A DNA stretch of 14,894 bases, from the NCBI GenBank assembly GCA_004552965.1, contig SFMU01000050.1:1-14894 (forward strand), written 5' to 3'. How positions within the stretch are numbered: the first letter of the stretch is position 1; each line of letters starts with the position of its first letter. Below the pieces are notes generated by a model. That model was not told the origin of the DNA. It searched no databases and saw nothing but the letters and a program-made list of their open reading frames with translations. This document shows positions 6,511 to 13,921 of the stretch, one piece after another. Source of the DNA: Bacteroidales bacterium. Lineage in GTDB: Bacteria; Bacteroidota; Bacteroidia; Bacteroidales; UBA932. The position numbers and the translations under genes were made by a program.

Positions 6511-8717
6511 CAGGTCTTCCCTTCCTTCTTGTCTTTCAGCACTATCTGGCCGTCGGCTGCATCGACCTCGATGACGGAATCCTTGTGTACCGTTCCGGAG
6601 AGGATGGCCTTTGCCAGAAGGTTCACAAGCTCCCTCTGGAGCACTCTCTTGACCGGACGTGCGCCATAGGCCGGGTCGTAGCCGGCAGTGACCATGAAGT
6701 CCTCGAAAGCAGGAGTGAACTCGATCGAAACGTCCTCTGCGGCAAGCTTTTCCTTAAGCTGGGCCATCTGGATGTGGAGGATGTCACGGATGTCGTTCCG
6801 GGTCAGCGGTTCGAACATTATGATCTCATCGATCCTGTTGAGGAACTCCGGCCGGACGATGGTCTTGAGTTCATCGATCACCTTGTCCCTGCACTCGTCG
6901 AGCATGTCCCGGCGACGGGCGATGGCCTTCATCTCCTCTGCAGGGTCGGCACCCGGCAGTCCGACTGACGGCAATCTGTCCATGTAGGACTGGATGATGC
7001 CCGAGCCGGCGTTGGAAGTCATGATGAGTATCGTGTTCTTGAAGTCCACGGTGCGTCCCTTGTTGTCGGTCAGACGGCCGTCGTCAAGCACCTGCAGAAG
7101 CACGTTGAACACATCGGGATGCGCCTTCTCGATTTCGTCCAGGAGAATCACCGAATATGGCTTCCTCCTGACCGCCTCGGTCAGCTGTCCACCCTCATCG
7201 TAGCCTACGTATCCCGGAGGCGCGCCGACAAGACGGCTGACAGTGTGCCTTTCCTGGTACTCGCTCATGTCGATCCTTGTCATCATGTTCTCATCATTGA
7301 AGAGGAATTCGGCAAGAGCCTTCGCAAGTTCGGTCTTGCCGACACCGGTCGTACCCATGAAGAGGAACGAACCGATCGGCCTCTTCTCGTTGGACAGTCC
7401 GGCACGGCTCCTGCGCACCGCATCGGCCACGGCCTGGATCGCCTGATCCTGACCGACGACCCTCTTGTGCAGGGCCTCTTCGATCCGGAGCAGCTTCTCC
7501 TTCTCGCTTTCCAGCATCTTCTGGACAGGGATTCCGGTCCATTTGGCAACGATCTCGGCGATGTCCTGCGGAGTGACCGACTCCGTCACGATCGGATCCT
7601 TGATGGAAGCCTGTCTTGCAGTGAGCTCGTCGATCGTCTTCTGGGTCTGGGCCATCTTGCCGTACCTGATCTCCGCAACCTTGCCGTAGTCTCCGCTTCT
7701 TTCCGCAGTCTGAGCCTGGATCTTGTAGTTCTCCATGTTCTGTCTTGCCTCCTGGAGTCCGGAAAGAATGTCCTTCTCCTCATTCCATTTCTTCATCAGG
7801 ACATCCCTCCTTGCGCGTCTGTCATTGAGCTCGGTGTCGATCTTCTCGCTCTTGAGGGACACTCCCTCGCGCTTGACAGCCTCCTTCTCGATCTCCAGCT
7901 GGCGGATTTCACTGTCCAGCTGTGCTATCGGCTCCGGTACGGAGTTCATCTCCAGACGCAGCTTCGAAGCCGCCTCATCCACCAGGTCGATGGCCTTGTC
8001 CGGGAGGAAACGGTTGGTGATGTACCTGTGGGACAGGTTGACCGCAGCGATGAGGGCATCATCCTCGATCTTCACCTTGTGGTGGTTCTCATACCTTTCC
8101 TTCAGGCCACGCATGATCGCGATGGACTCGGCCGGCGAAGGCTCGTCCACCATCACCATCTGGAATCTTCTTTCAAGAGCCTTGTCTGTCTCGAAATATT
8201 TCTGGTACTCGTCCAGGGTGGTCGAACCGATGGTCCTGAGTTCACCTCTCGCGAGGGCCGGCTTGAGGATGTTGGAAGCATCCATCGCACCTGAAGAACG
8301 GCCGGCTCCGACCAGAGTGTGGATCTCATCGATGAAGAGAATGATCTCTCCGTCGCTGTCCACGACCTCCTTGACGACAGCCTTCAGACGTTCCTCGAAC
8401 TCGCCCTGGTACTTTGCACCAGCGATCAGCGCGCCCATGTCCAATGAATATATCTTCCTGCTCTTGAGGTTCTCAGGCACATCCCCGTCGACAATCTTCT
8501 GGGCTATGCCCTCTGAAATCGCAGTCTTTCCCACACCCGGCTCACCGACCAGGATAGGGTTGTTCTTGGTCCTTCTGCTGAGAATCTGGAGGACCCTTCT
8601 TATTTCTTCATCCCTGCCGATGACAGGATCCAGCTTGCCCTGGGCAGCCCTCTCGTTGAGGTTGACTGCGAACTTCTCAAGGTACTGGACTGATGATGAT
8701 CCGTTCTTGTTTTCCAT
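6507..8717 (-). CDS. clpB: ClpB-type disaggregase lacking the N-terminal domain
   Basis: A 736-residue Hsp100 AAA+ protein that, with DnaK, threads and refolds aggregated proteins in the cytosol. AAA-1 has Walker A GEPGVGKT (58-65) and Walker B ILFIDE (126-131). The coiled-coil M domain spans roughly 260-385, which marks ClpB rather than ClpA or ClpX. AAA-2 has Walker A GTTGVGKT (455-462) and Walker B VILLDE (523-528), and the protein ends with the C-terminal D2 small domain. There is no ClpP-binding IGF loop that I can see. It starts just before KLDPVIGRDEEIRR, about 145 residues into a normal 860-residue ClpB, so the substrate-binding N-domain is absent. An in-frame TGA at 8735-8733, five codons upstream of the ATG, excludes a longer start in this frame. 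AAA-2 also carries about 20 extra residues (575-605) after TSNAGSGIIQ. The stop codon overlaps that of the convergent S46 gene. Confidence 0.95.
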   Translation of the reverse strand: MENKNGSSSVQYLEKFAVNLNERAAQGKLDPVIGRDEEIRRVLQILSRRTKNNPILVGEPGVGKTAISEGIAQKIVDGDVPENLKSRKIYSLDMGALIAGAKYQGEFEERLKAVVKEVVDSDGEIILFIDEIHTLVGAGRSSGAMDASNILKPALARGELRTIGSTTLDEYQKYFETDKALERRFQMVMVDEPSPAESIAIMRGLKERYENHHKVKIEDDALIAAVNLSHRYITNRFLPDKAIDLVDEAASKLRLEMNSVPEPIAQLDSEIRQLEIEKEAVKREGVSLKSEKIDTELNDRRARRDVLMKKWNEEKDILSGLQEARQNMENYKIQAQTAERSGDYGKVAEIRYGKMAQTQKTIDELTARQASIKDPIVTESVTPQDIAEIVAKWTGIPVQKMLESEKEKLLRIEEALHKRVVGQDQAIQAVADAVRRSRAGLSNEKRPIGSFLFMGTTGVGKTELAKALAEFLFNDENMMTRIDMSEYQERHTVSRLVGAPPGYVGYDEGGQLTEAVRRKPYSVILLDEIEKAHPDVFNVLLQVLDDGRLTDNKGRTVDFKNTILIMTSNAGSGIIQSYMDRLPSVGLPGADPAEEMKAIARRRDMLDECRDKVIDELKTIVRPEFLNRIDEIIMFEPLTRNDIRDILHIQMAQLKEKLAAEDVSIEFTPAFEDFMVTAGYDPAYGARPVKRVLQRELVNLLAKAILSGTVHKDSVIEVDAADGQIVLKDKKEGKTC

Positions 8718-8780
8718 AATCTTTTCAGCGTTTCAAGTTATTCCTTCATTTCAATTCGTCTGCCGGACAGAACCGGACAC

Positions 8781-8810
8781 AAAAAAACGTCCGGCCTTGT
8801 CGGTCGGACG
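8781..8810 (-). terminator. Hairpin plus T7: terminator after secG, or clpB leader hairpin
   Basis: CGTCCGGCC (8788-8796) pairs with GGTCGGACG (8802-8810), nine pairs with one G-T, around a 5-base loop. Read on the minus strand the hairpin is followed at once by seven T (8787-8781), the classical rho-independent form. It lies between the secG stop (8886) and the clpB start (8717), so it should end the sigma-54 activator-lptE-TPR-secG operon. A promoter-like pair of boxes lies just upstream (8820-8852), which would place this hairpin at the very 5' end of the clpB transcript. Confidence 0.75.
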
Positions 8811-8819
8811 CTATGGCGT

Positions 8820-8860
8820 CAAATTATGTTCCGTCCCAGTTTTACTGACAAAATGTCAGT
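8820..8860 (-). promoter_or_regulatory. Candidate clpB promoter with palindromic operator
   Basis: ACTGACA-AAA-TGTCAGT (8844-8860) is a perfect 7-bp inverted repeat with a 3-base spacer, the size and form of a repressor or activator site. On the minus strand its centre contains TTTG (8852-8849), and ATAATTTG (8827-8820) follows after 21 bases, matching the Bacteroidetes -33/-7 spacing with the TTTG half of the -7 box exact. If used, transcription would start near 8814 and read into clpB. The binding protein is unknown; the sequence is not a CIRCE (HrcA) element. Confidence 0.5.
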
Positions 8861-8885
8861 TCCGGTCTGCGGCGCTGATTTCCTA

Positions 8886-9233
8886 TTATTTTGTGGTGTC
8901 GGCTGGCGCGGTTGCCGGATTTTCTCCGCTGACAGGTGCTGAAGGGAATTCAGGAGCGGCGACTTCCATCTTGTCGGTGATGTCGATGTCGGTGGCTGAC
9001 CTGCGGGTGCTCAGAATCGAAGTGCAGACTGAGACCACAAGGATGAAGGTCACAAGGATCCATGATGTCTTCTCAAGGATGTCGGCAGTCTGCCTTACAC
9101 CGAGAGTCTGGTTTGCAGAGATGAAATTGCTGGCCATGCCTTCGCCCTTTCCGTTCTGAAGAAGAACGACGATGCACAGAAGGATTGCTGCAACGACGAT
9201 GAGAACCGTTAAAACTACAAAAATTGCGTTCAT
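8886..9233 (-). CDS. secG: Preprotein translocase subunit SecG
   Basis: A 115-residue inner-membrane subunit of the SecYEG channel, which helps SecA-driven export. It shows the family architecture: transmembrane helix 1 at about 3-25, the conserved cytoplasmic loop LLQNGKGEGMAS (24-35) close to the LLQNxKGGGL consensus, and transmembrane helix 2 at about 57-74. An acidic, Ala/Pro-rich tail of about 40 residues follows and is not needed for the core fold. SecG of E. coli is about 110 residues, so length fits. It is the last gene of the minus-strand operon, 53 bases after the TPR gene, and is followed by the strong terminator at 8781-8810. A-rich bases (AAGAAATATG) precede the start. Confidence 0.93.
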   Translation of the reverse strand: MNAIFVVLTVLIVVAAILLCIVVLLQNGKGEGMASNFISANQTLGVRQTADILEKTSWILVTFILVVSVCTSILSTRRSATDIDITDKMEVAAPEFPSAPVSGENPATAPADTTK

Positions 9234-9286
9234 ATTTCTTACTTTTTTATTTCTGCTGTTCCGTTTGCCTGAAGCTTCAGAAGCGA

Positions 9287-9970
9287 TCAGTTGAATTCTT
9301 CAGGCTGCATTTTTTCAATAAGGGATGCAAAGTAAGCACTTTTTTCCGGATAACGCAAGGCTAATCTCGAATAAATCTTCTTTGCCTCAACAAAATAGCC
9401 TTGTTCGGCATAAATTTGGGCAAGAGTTTCGGTGCAGAAGCCAAGCTCCGGATCCTGCCATGCTCTTGCATCGGTCTCCTCGGTCCTGGCTGCCTTGAAA
9501 TTCGCGAAGAAGTTGTCCTCCTCCCTGCGTACCGCCTCATATTCCTCCAGACTGAAGAAATCTCCGCCGGCAGGGCGGACTGTCCTGTGGTATTCCTGGG
9601 CGTAAGGGAGTGAAGGGAAACGCATTCCGGTCTCTTTTGCCGGTGCCGGACTCACAGTTGCAGAACTTTTCCCGGACGGAATCTGTCCCGAAGGTCCGGA
9701 TGGGGAGATGTACCTCTTCAGCAAGGTGGCCAGATCCTTGTCGGAATAGTCGCTGCGTACCGCCGACCGCATGATCCTGAACACCTTGGAGCGGCATGGA
9801 ACGTACATCGCGGCATCTGAATATTGCTCCAGCCCCCAGTCGCTTCCGCTCATCGAGGCCATCCTTTCGCAAAGCTCCAGCCGCGCCGCCGAGAACCAGG
9901 GATATCTGCTGACCACCCCGGCGAGTTCATCCATGTTCAATTCTGCAAGTCGTATCATAGCCTTTACCAT
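9287..9970 (-). CDS. TPR-like hypothetical protein between lptE and secG
   Basis: About 227 residues, no signal peptide. The N-terminal block MDELAGVVSRYPWFSAARLE followed by an AAMYVPCRSKVFRIM segment resembles a Bacteroidales protein of unknown role whose members carry ELRSLxxxYPYYQTARLL and AAxYVxDRxxLF at the same place. A Pro/Ser/Gly-rich linker fills about 105-135. The C-terminus (about 179-221) is a TPR-like helix pair, LAQIYAEQGYFVEAKKIYSR with the typical Y, G, A and Y/P spacing, so it probably binds a partner protein. The ATG at 9970 overlaps the lptE stop in ATGGTAA, indicating translational coupling; a second Met at 9958 is also possible. Its conserved place beside lptE and secG suggests an envelope-related role, but this is inference. 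Confidence 0.75.
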   Translation of the reverse strand: MVKAMIRLAELNMDELAGVVSRYPWFSAARLELCERMASMSGSDWGLEQYSDAAMYVPCRSKVFRIMRSAVRSDYSDKDLATLLKRYISPSGPSGQIPSGKSSATVSPAPAKETGMRFPSLPYAQEYHRTVRPAGGDFFSLEEYEAVRREEDNFFANFKAARTEETDARAWQDPELGFCTETLAQIYAEQGYFVEAKKIYSRLALRYPEKSAYFASLIEKMQPEEFN

Positions 9971-10488
9971 TGAGCCACGCAGGCGTTGAACATGTCTTCC
10001 ACCAGCTTTTCGACGATTTCCTCGCACAGAGACGCTTCTACGGCATCCAGCGAGTTTGTGGAATCATAGTCCGAATATGCCGAGAAACTCTTTTCCAGAT
10101 CTTCCTCGGGATGTTTGCGGTTGGTGAATTTCAGCTTCACCGAGACGGTCAGCCTGTTCTGTGCGGCGACTTCGTTCGCGGTGACGGAAGCCGCGCGGAC
10201 TTCGTAGCCTGTGACATCGGCCTCGATCTCAAGGTCTCCGTCCATTTCCACTTCCTCCAGCTTGGTCATCTTCTTGAATTTGTCCTTCATCGCCTCGGTC
10301 AGCTGGTTGGCGAGGGTCGGATTGACCTTGAGGGCCTTGTAGCCGAAATAGTTGATGGTGACAGTGTGGACGTCCGGGTCGATGGAGGTGCCGGAAAAAG
10401 AATATTTTACGAAGCCGCAGCCGTTCATCAGAACTGCGCAGCCCAGAAGGAGGATGACTTTTGCCAGGAGATGCTTCTTCATATTCAT
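9964..10488 (-). CDS. lptE: LptE-family LPS assembly lipoprotein
   Basis: A 174-residue outer-membrane lipoprotein of the LptE family, which plugs and chaperones the LptD barrel that inserts lipopolysaccharide into the outer leaflet. The signal peptide ends in a lipobox VLMNGC with lipidated Cys23. It is followed by YSFSGTSIDPDVHTVTINYF (29-48) and VNPTLANQLTEAMKDKF, which match the Bacteroidota LptE pattern. The rest is alternating strand and helix, as expected for this small alpha/beta fold. The ATG (10488-10486) overlaps the TGA of the upstream sigma-54 activator as ATGA, and its own stop overlaps the next start. A second Met two codons in (10482) would give the same lipoprotein. LptD is not in the window. 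Confidence 0.88.
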   Translation of the reverse strand: MNMKKHLLAKVILLLGCAVLMNGCGFVKYSFSGTSIDPDVHTVTINYFGYKALKVNPTLANQLTEAMKDKFKKMTKLEEVEMDGDLEIEADVTGYEVRAASVTANEVAAQNRLTVSVKLKFTNRKHPEEDLEKSFSAYSDYDSTNSLDAVEASLCEEIVEKLVEDMFNACVAQW

Positions 10489-11783
10489 TGGTCTTGCTTG
10501 TCAGTGGCGGTCTCTATCTTGTATTTTTCGAGCCAGCGGTAGAGGGTTCTCTCGGAGATGCCCACTTCCTCGGCGGCCAGTTTCCTGTTGCCCCCGTGCT
10601 TTTCCAGGGCCTTCAGCACGATGCTGATGTTCGACTTTGCGATAGAAAGTTCCTTCTCTTCCTCTTTGAGCTCTTTCTCTTTGGGCTCTTTCGGGCCGAA
10701 TTCCGGGCTGAACTCGTTCCTGAGGTCCACGTTGCTGCTGATGTCCGCTGCGTGGACCGGGGCTCCCTGACCCTGCCACTCGGCTTCGTCGTTGTCGAAG
10801 GAGACCGGTTTGAGGGCCTTCCCCGGCACGGGTACAGAGTTGAGGCGGGATTTGATCGAGTCGATTTCTTTCTTGAGGTCGAGAATGGCCTTGACAATCA
10901 TCTGCTTGTCCGAATCGCTGAGGGAGCTTCCGGTTCCCTCCGGAGCCGCAACCGGCAGCAGGCAGGATTCCTCTTTCGGCATGTACCGGCGCAGAGTGTC
11001 GGCGTCGATGACGCTTCTCTGGGCGGACGCAGTGAGAGGCCCGGCCTCAAGGGCGGTGATTGCCTGGGCCACATTCTTGAGCTGGCGGATGTTGCCCGGC
11101 CAGCGGTAGCCAATCAGCAGGTCGATCGCCTCGTTGGTCAGGCTGATTTTGACCCTCTTGTTGCTTTCTGAGAAATCCGAAGAGAACTTCCTGAACAGCA
11201 GGTAGATGTCCTCCTTTCTCTCGCGCAGGGAAGGCACGCTGATCTGCACTGCGTTGAGCCTGTAGTAAAGGTCTTCGCGGAACTTTCCTTTGCTGACGGC
11301 GTGCAGGAGGTTCACATTCGTGGCGGCGATGACACGTACGTCGGTCTTCTGGACTTTAGAGGATCCTACCTTGATGAATTCGCCACTCTGCAGTACCCTG
11401 AGCAGCTTGGCCTGGGAGGCGAGCGGAAGCTCACCGATTTCATCGAGGAAAAGGGTTCCTCCGTCATATTCCTCGAAATAACCCTTTCTGGCTTCGATCG
11501 CTCCGGTGAACGAACCTTTCTCGTGGCCGAAGAGTTCGGCGTCGACGGTCCCCTCCGGAATCGCGCCGCAGTTCAGCGCGAAATATTTCGCATTCCTTCT
11601 TGTGCTGTATCTGTGGATGATGTTCGGAATACTCTCTTTACCGACTCCGTTTTCTCCTGTGACAAGGACTGTAAGGTCTGTCGGAGCGATGGCGACGGCC
11701 ATCTCCAGAGCCCTGTTCAGAGCGGCGTCATTGCCTATTATGTCAAACTGGTTCTTTATTTTCTGCAGCTCCTGAGTGTCCAT
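10485..11783 (-). CDS. Sigma-54-dependent transcriptional activator, Fis-type HTH, no receiver domain
   Basis: A 432-residue bacterial enhancer-binding protein. The AAA+ domain starts almost at the N-terminus (IIGNDAALNRALEMA, 15-29). It carries Walker A GENGVGKE (43-50), the sigma-54-contacting loop GSFTGA (90-95, normally GAFTGA), Walker B GGTLFLDEIGEL (108-119), the arginine-finger region FREDLYYRL (168-176) and sensor II RWPGNIRQLKN (227-237). A long linker (about 280-380) ends in a Lys/Glu-rich run. A Fis-type helix-turn-helix closes the protein (GGNRKLAAEEVGISERTLYRWL, 397-418). There is no N-terminal receiver or GAF domain, so activity is not set by a classical phosphorelay in cis. It heads the operon with lptE, the TPR gene and secG, and overlaps lptE by ATGA. 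Targets are unknown. Confidence 0.94.
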   Translation of the reverse strand: MDTQELQKIKNQFDIIGNDAALNRALEMAVAIAPTDLTVLVTGENGVGKESIPNIIHRYSTRRNAKYFALNCGAIPEGTVDAELFGHEKGSFTGAIEARKGYFEEYDGGTLFLDEIGELPLASQAKLLRVLQSGEFIKVGSSKVQKTDVRVIAATNVNLLHAVSKGKFREDLYYRLNAVQISVPSLRERKEDIYLLFRKFSSDFSESNKRVKISLTNEAIDLLIGYRWPGNIRQLKNVAQAITALEAGPLTASAQRSVIDADTLRRYMPKEESCLLPVAAPEGTGSSLSDSDKQMIVKAILDLKKEIDSIKSRLNSVPVPGKALKPVSFDNDEAEWQGQGAPVHAADISSNVDLRNEFSPEFGPKEPKEKELKEEEKELSIAKSNISIVLKALEKHGGNRKLAAEEVGISERTLYRWLEKYKIETATDKQDQ

Positions 11784-11804
11784 ATCGAGTAATATCTGTA
11801 TTCG

Positions 11805-11838
11805 TTTGTTACAAAGTTATAAAAAAATGCTATATTTG
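11805..11838 (+). promoter_or_regulatory. Promoter of the TPR/OmpA-like lipoprotein gene
   Basis: TTTG (11805-11808) and TATATTTG (11831-11838) match both Bacteroidetes promoter boxes exactly, with 22 bases between them. Transcription would start near 11845, giving a leader of about 64 bases before the ATG at 11909. The perfect boxes fit the strongly biased codon use of the gene, which suggests high expression. Confidence 0.65.
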
Positions 11839-11844
11839 TTCAAT
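11812..11844 (-). promoter_or_regulatory. Promoter of the sigma-54 activator-lptE-TPR-secG operon
   Basis: On the minus strand TAACTTTG (11819-11812) is an exact TAnnTTTG -7 box. ATTG (11844-11841), a three-of-four match to TTTG, lies 21 bases upstream. Predicted start is near 11805, leaving a leader of about 20 bases to the ATG at 11783. The boxes interleave with those of the divergent lipoprotein promoter. Confidence 0.6.
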
Positions 11845-11908
11845 TGTATCCATTCATTGATGGATGCAGAAGGAATTTGCAACAATTATATTTAAATATC
11901 GATATTCA

Positions 11909-13558
11909 ATGAACAAGACAATCAAACTTTTAGCCGTTGCGGGACTCTGCCTTTCCGCAGTGGCTTGTTCTTCTGCAAAGAAGATGGTTGACCTCGCTGA
12001 CAATGTTGTAGTCACTTGCAATCCTGCCGTTCTCGAATGTGTAGCAGGCAACATTGATCCTGTCATTACCGTAACCTATCCTGCCAACTACTTCAACCCT
12101 AAGGCAACTCTCGCAGTTACCCCTGTTCTCGTGTATGGCAACAGCGAGCAGGCCATGGAGCCTGTCATGTTCCAGGGCGAAAAGGTCAAGGACAACTACA
12201 AGACTGTCGCCAAGGCCGGCGCAACTCTTTCCCAGAAGCTCCACTTCACTTACGAAGAGGGTATGGAACAGTGCCAGCTCGTGCTCCGCTCGACTGTAAA
12301 ACTCAAGAAAAAGTCATACAAGCTCCCTACAAGAAAGGTTGCTGACGGTCTCAACACCACCTACATGCTTGCAGATGCCAGCGGAAAGGCTCCTCTGAAG
12401 GCTGACGGTTACAAGGCTATCCTCCAGCAGACCGCTGAAGGCCAGATCATGTACCGTATCAATTCTGCAGACGTTCAGTCAAAGCAGCTCACCAGCTCTT
12501 CGATCAAGAACTTCAAGGCCGCTCTCGACGAGATTAAGAACAACGAGAGAAAGACTCTTGTAGGTACCGAGGTTGTCGCTTATGCTTCACCTGATGGTGG
12601 TGAGAAGCTCAACGACAAGCTTTCCGACAGGCGCTCGAAGTCTGCTGACAAGGCTTGGGACAAGGTCATGAAGAACGTTGACGTCGCTGACCCTACCGTC
12701 AAGAGCATCGGTCAGGACTGGGAAGGCTTCCAGGAGCTTGTCCAGAATTCTGACATCGAGGACAAGGACCTCATCCTCAGAGTCCTCTCGATGTACAGCG
12801 ATCCTGCTGTCCGCGAGAGCGAGATCAAGAATATGTCTTCGATCTACACCGACCTCAAGAGCGATGTCCTTCCTGAGCTCCGCCGCGCCCGCTTCATCGC
12901 CAACGTCGAGTTCAAGAACTACACTGCCGACGAACTTCTCGAGATGATCGACAACAACAGCGACGTTCTCGACGAGCCTGCTCTCCTGCACTCGGCAACC
13001 CTCGTGAAGGATCTTGACACTAAGGTCAAGCTCTACAACCAGGCCATCAAGAAGTTCGACAGCGATGCCGCAAGATTCAACCTCGCCGTCACCCTTATGG
13101 ATTCAGGTGACCTCAAGGGCGCAGAGAAGGCTTTTGCTGAAGTTGAAAACAGGGACAGCGACTACCAGAATGCTCTTGGTGTTCTCGCTCTCCGCAATGG
13201 TGACTACAACTCCGCTGCCGCTTACTTCAAGAAGGCCGGTACCGCTGTTGCAAAGGCCAACCGTGGTCTCCTTGACATCCTCAGCGGTGACTACGAGTCC
13301 GCTGCCGAGAATCTTGAAGATGCTCCTGGCTGCTGCCGCAACACCGTTGTCGCATACATCCTCAACAACCAGCTCGACAAGGCTTCTGCCGCCATCACCT
13401 GCGACGATGCTTATGCAAACTACCTCCGCGCCATCATCGCTGCCCGTCAGGGTAAGAAGGACGAGGTTAAGGCTGCTCTCGACAAGGTTGCCAAGCTTGA
13501 CAAGAAGCTTGCCGCAAGGGCTGCAAAGGACGTCGAGTTCGCAGAGTACTACAAATAA
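11909..13558 (+). CDS. TPR lipoprotein with OmpA-like region
   Basis: A 549-residue exported protein. The signal peptide ends in LSAVAC with Cys20 as probable lipidation site, so it is likely anchored in the outer membrane. Residues about 180-250 resemble an OmpA-like peptidoglycan-associating segment (GTEVVAYASPDGGEKLNDKL, then DRRSKSA). The following DWEGFQELV ... YSDPAVRESEIKNMS ... LPELRRARFIANVEF block (270-335) is a pattern I associate with Bacteroidota TPR/OmpA-like envelope proteins. TPR-type helices follow (about 370-470: AARFNLAVTLMDSGDLKGAEKAF and later NALGVLALRNGDYNSAAAYF), and the C-terminus is Lys/Ala-rich helical. Codon use is strongly biased toward a few codons (AAG, CTC, GAC), unlike the neighbours, which suggests abundance. 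I start at 11909 because the signal peptide begins there; the frame is open from 11864. It stands alone between its own promoter and a strong terminator. Precise role unknown. Confidence 0.85.
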   Translation: MNKTIKLLAVAGLCLSAVACSSAKKMVDLADNVVVTCNPAVLECVAGNIDPVITVTYPANYFNPKATLAVTPVLVYGNSEQAMEPVMFQGEKVKDNYKTVAKAGATLSQKLHFTYEEGMEQCQLVLRSTVKLKKKSYKLPTRKVADGLNTTYMLADASGKAPLKADGYKAILQQTAEGQIMYRINSADVQSKQLTSSSIKNFKAALDEIKNNERKTLVGTEVVAYASPDGGEKLNDKLSDRRSKSADKAWDKVMKNVDVADPTVKSIGQDWEGFQELVQNSDIEDKDLILRVLSMYSDPAVRESEIKNMSSIYTDLKSDVLPELRRARFIANVEFKNYTADELLEMIDNNSDVLDEPALLHSATLVKDLDTKVKLYNQAIKKFDSDAARFNLAVTLMDSGDLKGAEKAFAEVENRDSDYQNALGVLALRNGDYNSAAAYFKKAGTAVAKANRGLLDILSGDYESAAENLEDAPGCCRNTVVAYILNNQLDKASAAITCDDAYANYLRAIIAARQGKKDEVKAALDKVAKLDKKLAARAAKDVEFAEYYK

Positions 13559-13582
13559 GTCGATTCCTTTAGACCTCAACAG

Positions 13583-13618
13583 GAGGCCGGCTGAAATCAC
13601 CTTTCAGCCGGCCTCTTT
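13583..13618 (+). terminator. Rho-independent terminator of the lipoprotein gene
   Basis: GAGGCCGGCTGAAA (13583-13596) pairs perfectly over 14 bases with 13602-13615 around a 5-base loop, followed by TTT. It starts 25 bases after the stop codon at 13558. Confidence 0.9.
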
Positions 13619-13655
13619 CGCAGATTTCTGGATTCGCAGATTGCTGCGACTCCAC

Positions 13656-13829
13656 GGCGAGGCTGCTCGCCTCCTCGGGAGTCAAAAGAGTCGGAGATTT
13701 TGCCGGATAGCAAAATCTCCGACTTCTTTTGACCCTGTCTCCATCGCGTCTGGCTACCGCCAGCCGCTGATGTCGGCACCCGCTTCCGTGCCGCGGGTGG
13801 CACGTCCCTCGGAGGCGACAGCCTTCGCC
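13656..13829. other. Cluster of stem-loops in non-coding DNA
   Basis: Five independent hairpins lie in 174 bases: 13656-13661/13666-13671 (GGCGAG/CTCGCC), the long palindrome 13681-13733, 13750-13754/13759-13763 (CTGGC/GCCAG), 13774-13779/13788-13793 (CGGCAC/GTGCCG) and 13814-13818/13825-13829 (GGCGA/TCGCC). All lie beyond the lipoprotein terminator and none overlaps a credible gene. The arrangement could be a structured RNA, a REP-like palindromic repeat cluster or a small mobile element remnant. From 13830 to 13921 I see nothing recognisable. Confidence 0.5.
13681..13733. repeat. 53-base near-perfect palindrome
   Basis: The left arm (13681-13703) and the reverse complement of the right arm (13710-13733) are identical except for one extra A in the right arm, with a 6-base loop CGGATA. 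The arms read GTCAAAAGA, then GTCGGAGATTTTGC. Unlike a typical terminator it has no following T run in either direction. Confidence 0.85.
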
Positions 13830-13921
13830 GTTCCGCATACATCACTGATATCCTCTTCTTCATGTTTTGTGCTATTCCCACAGTTGCGCACTCGGCACTC
13901 GTCAAGATACTACCGCCTCAG

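Noticed and set aside
7119..9159. Plus-strand open frames opposite clpB and secG
   Set aside because: They mirror clpB and secG codons and show no independent motif or start signal.
9269..9280. Perfect 12-bp palindrome CTGAAGCTTCAG between the TPR gene and secG
   Set aside because: No loop for an RNA hairpin, no T run and no second copy seen; a palindrome of this size can occur by chance.
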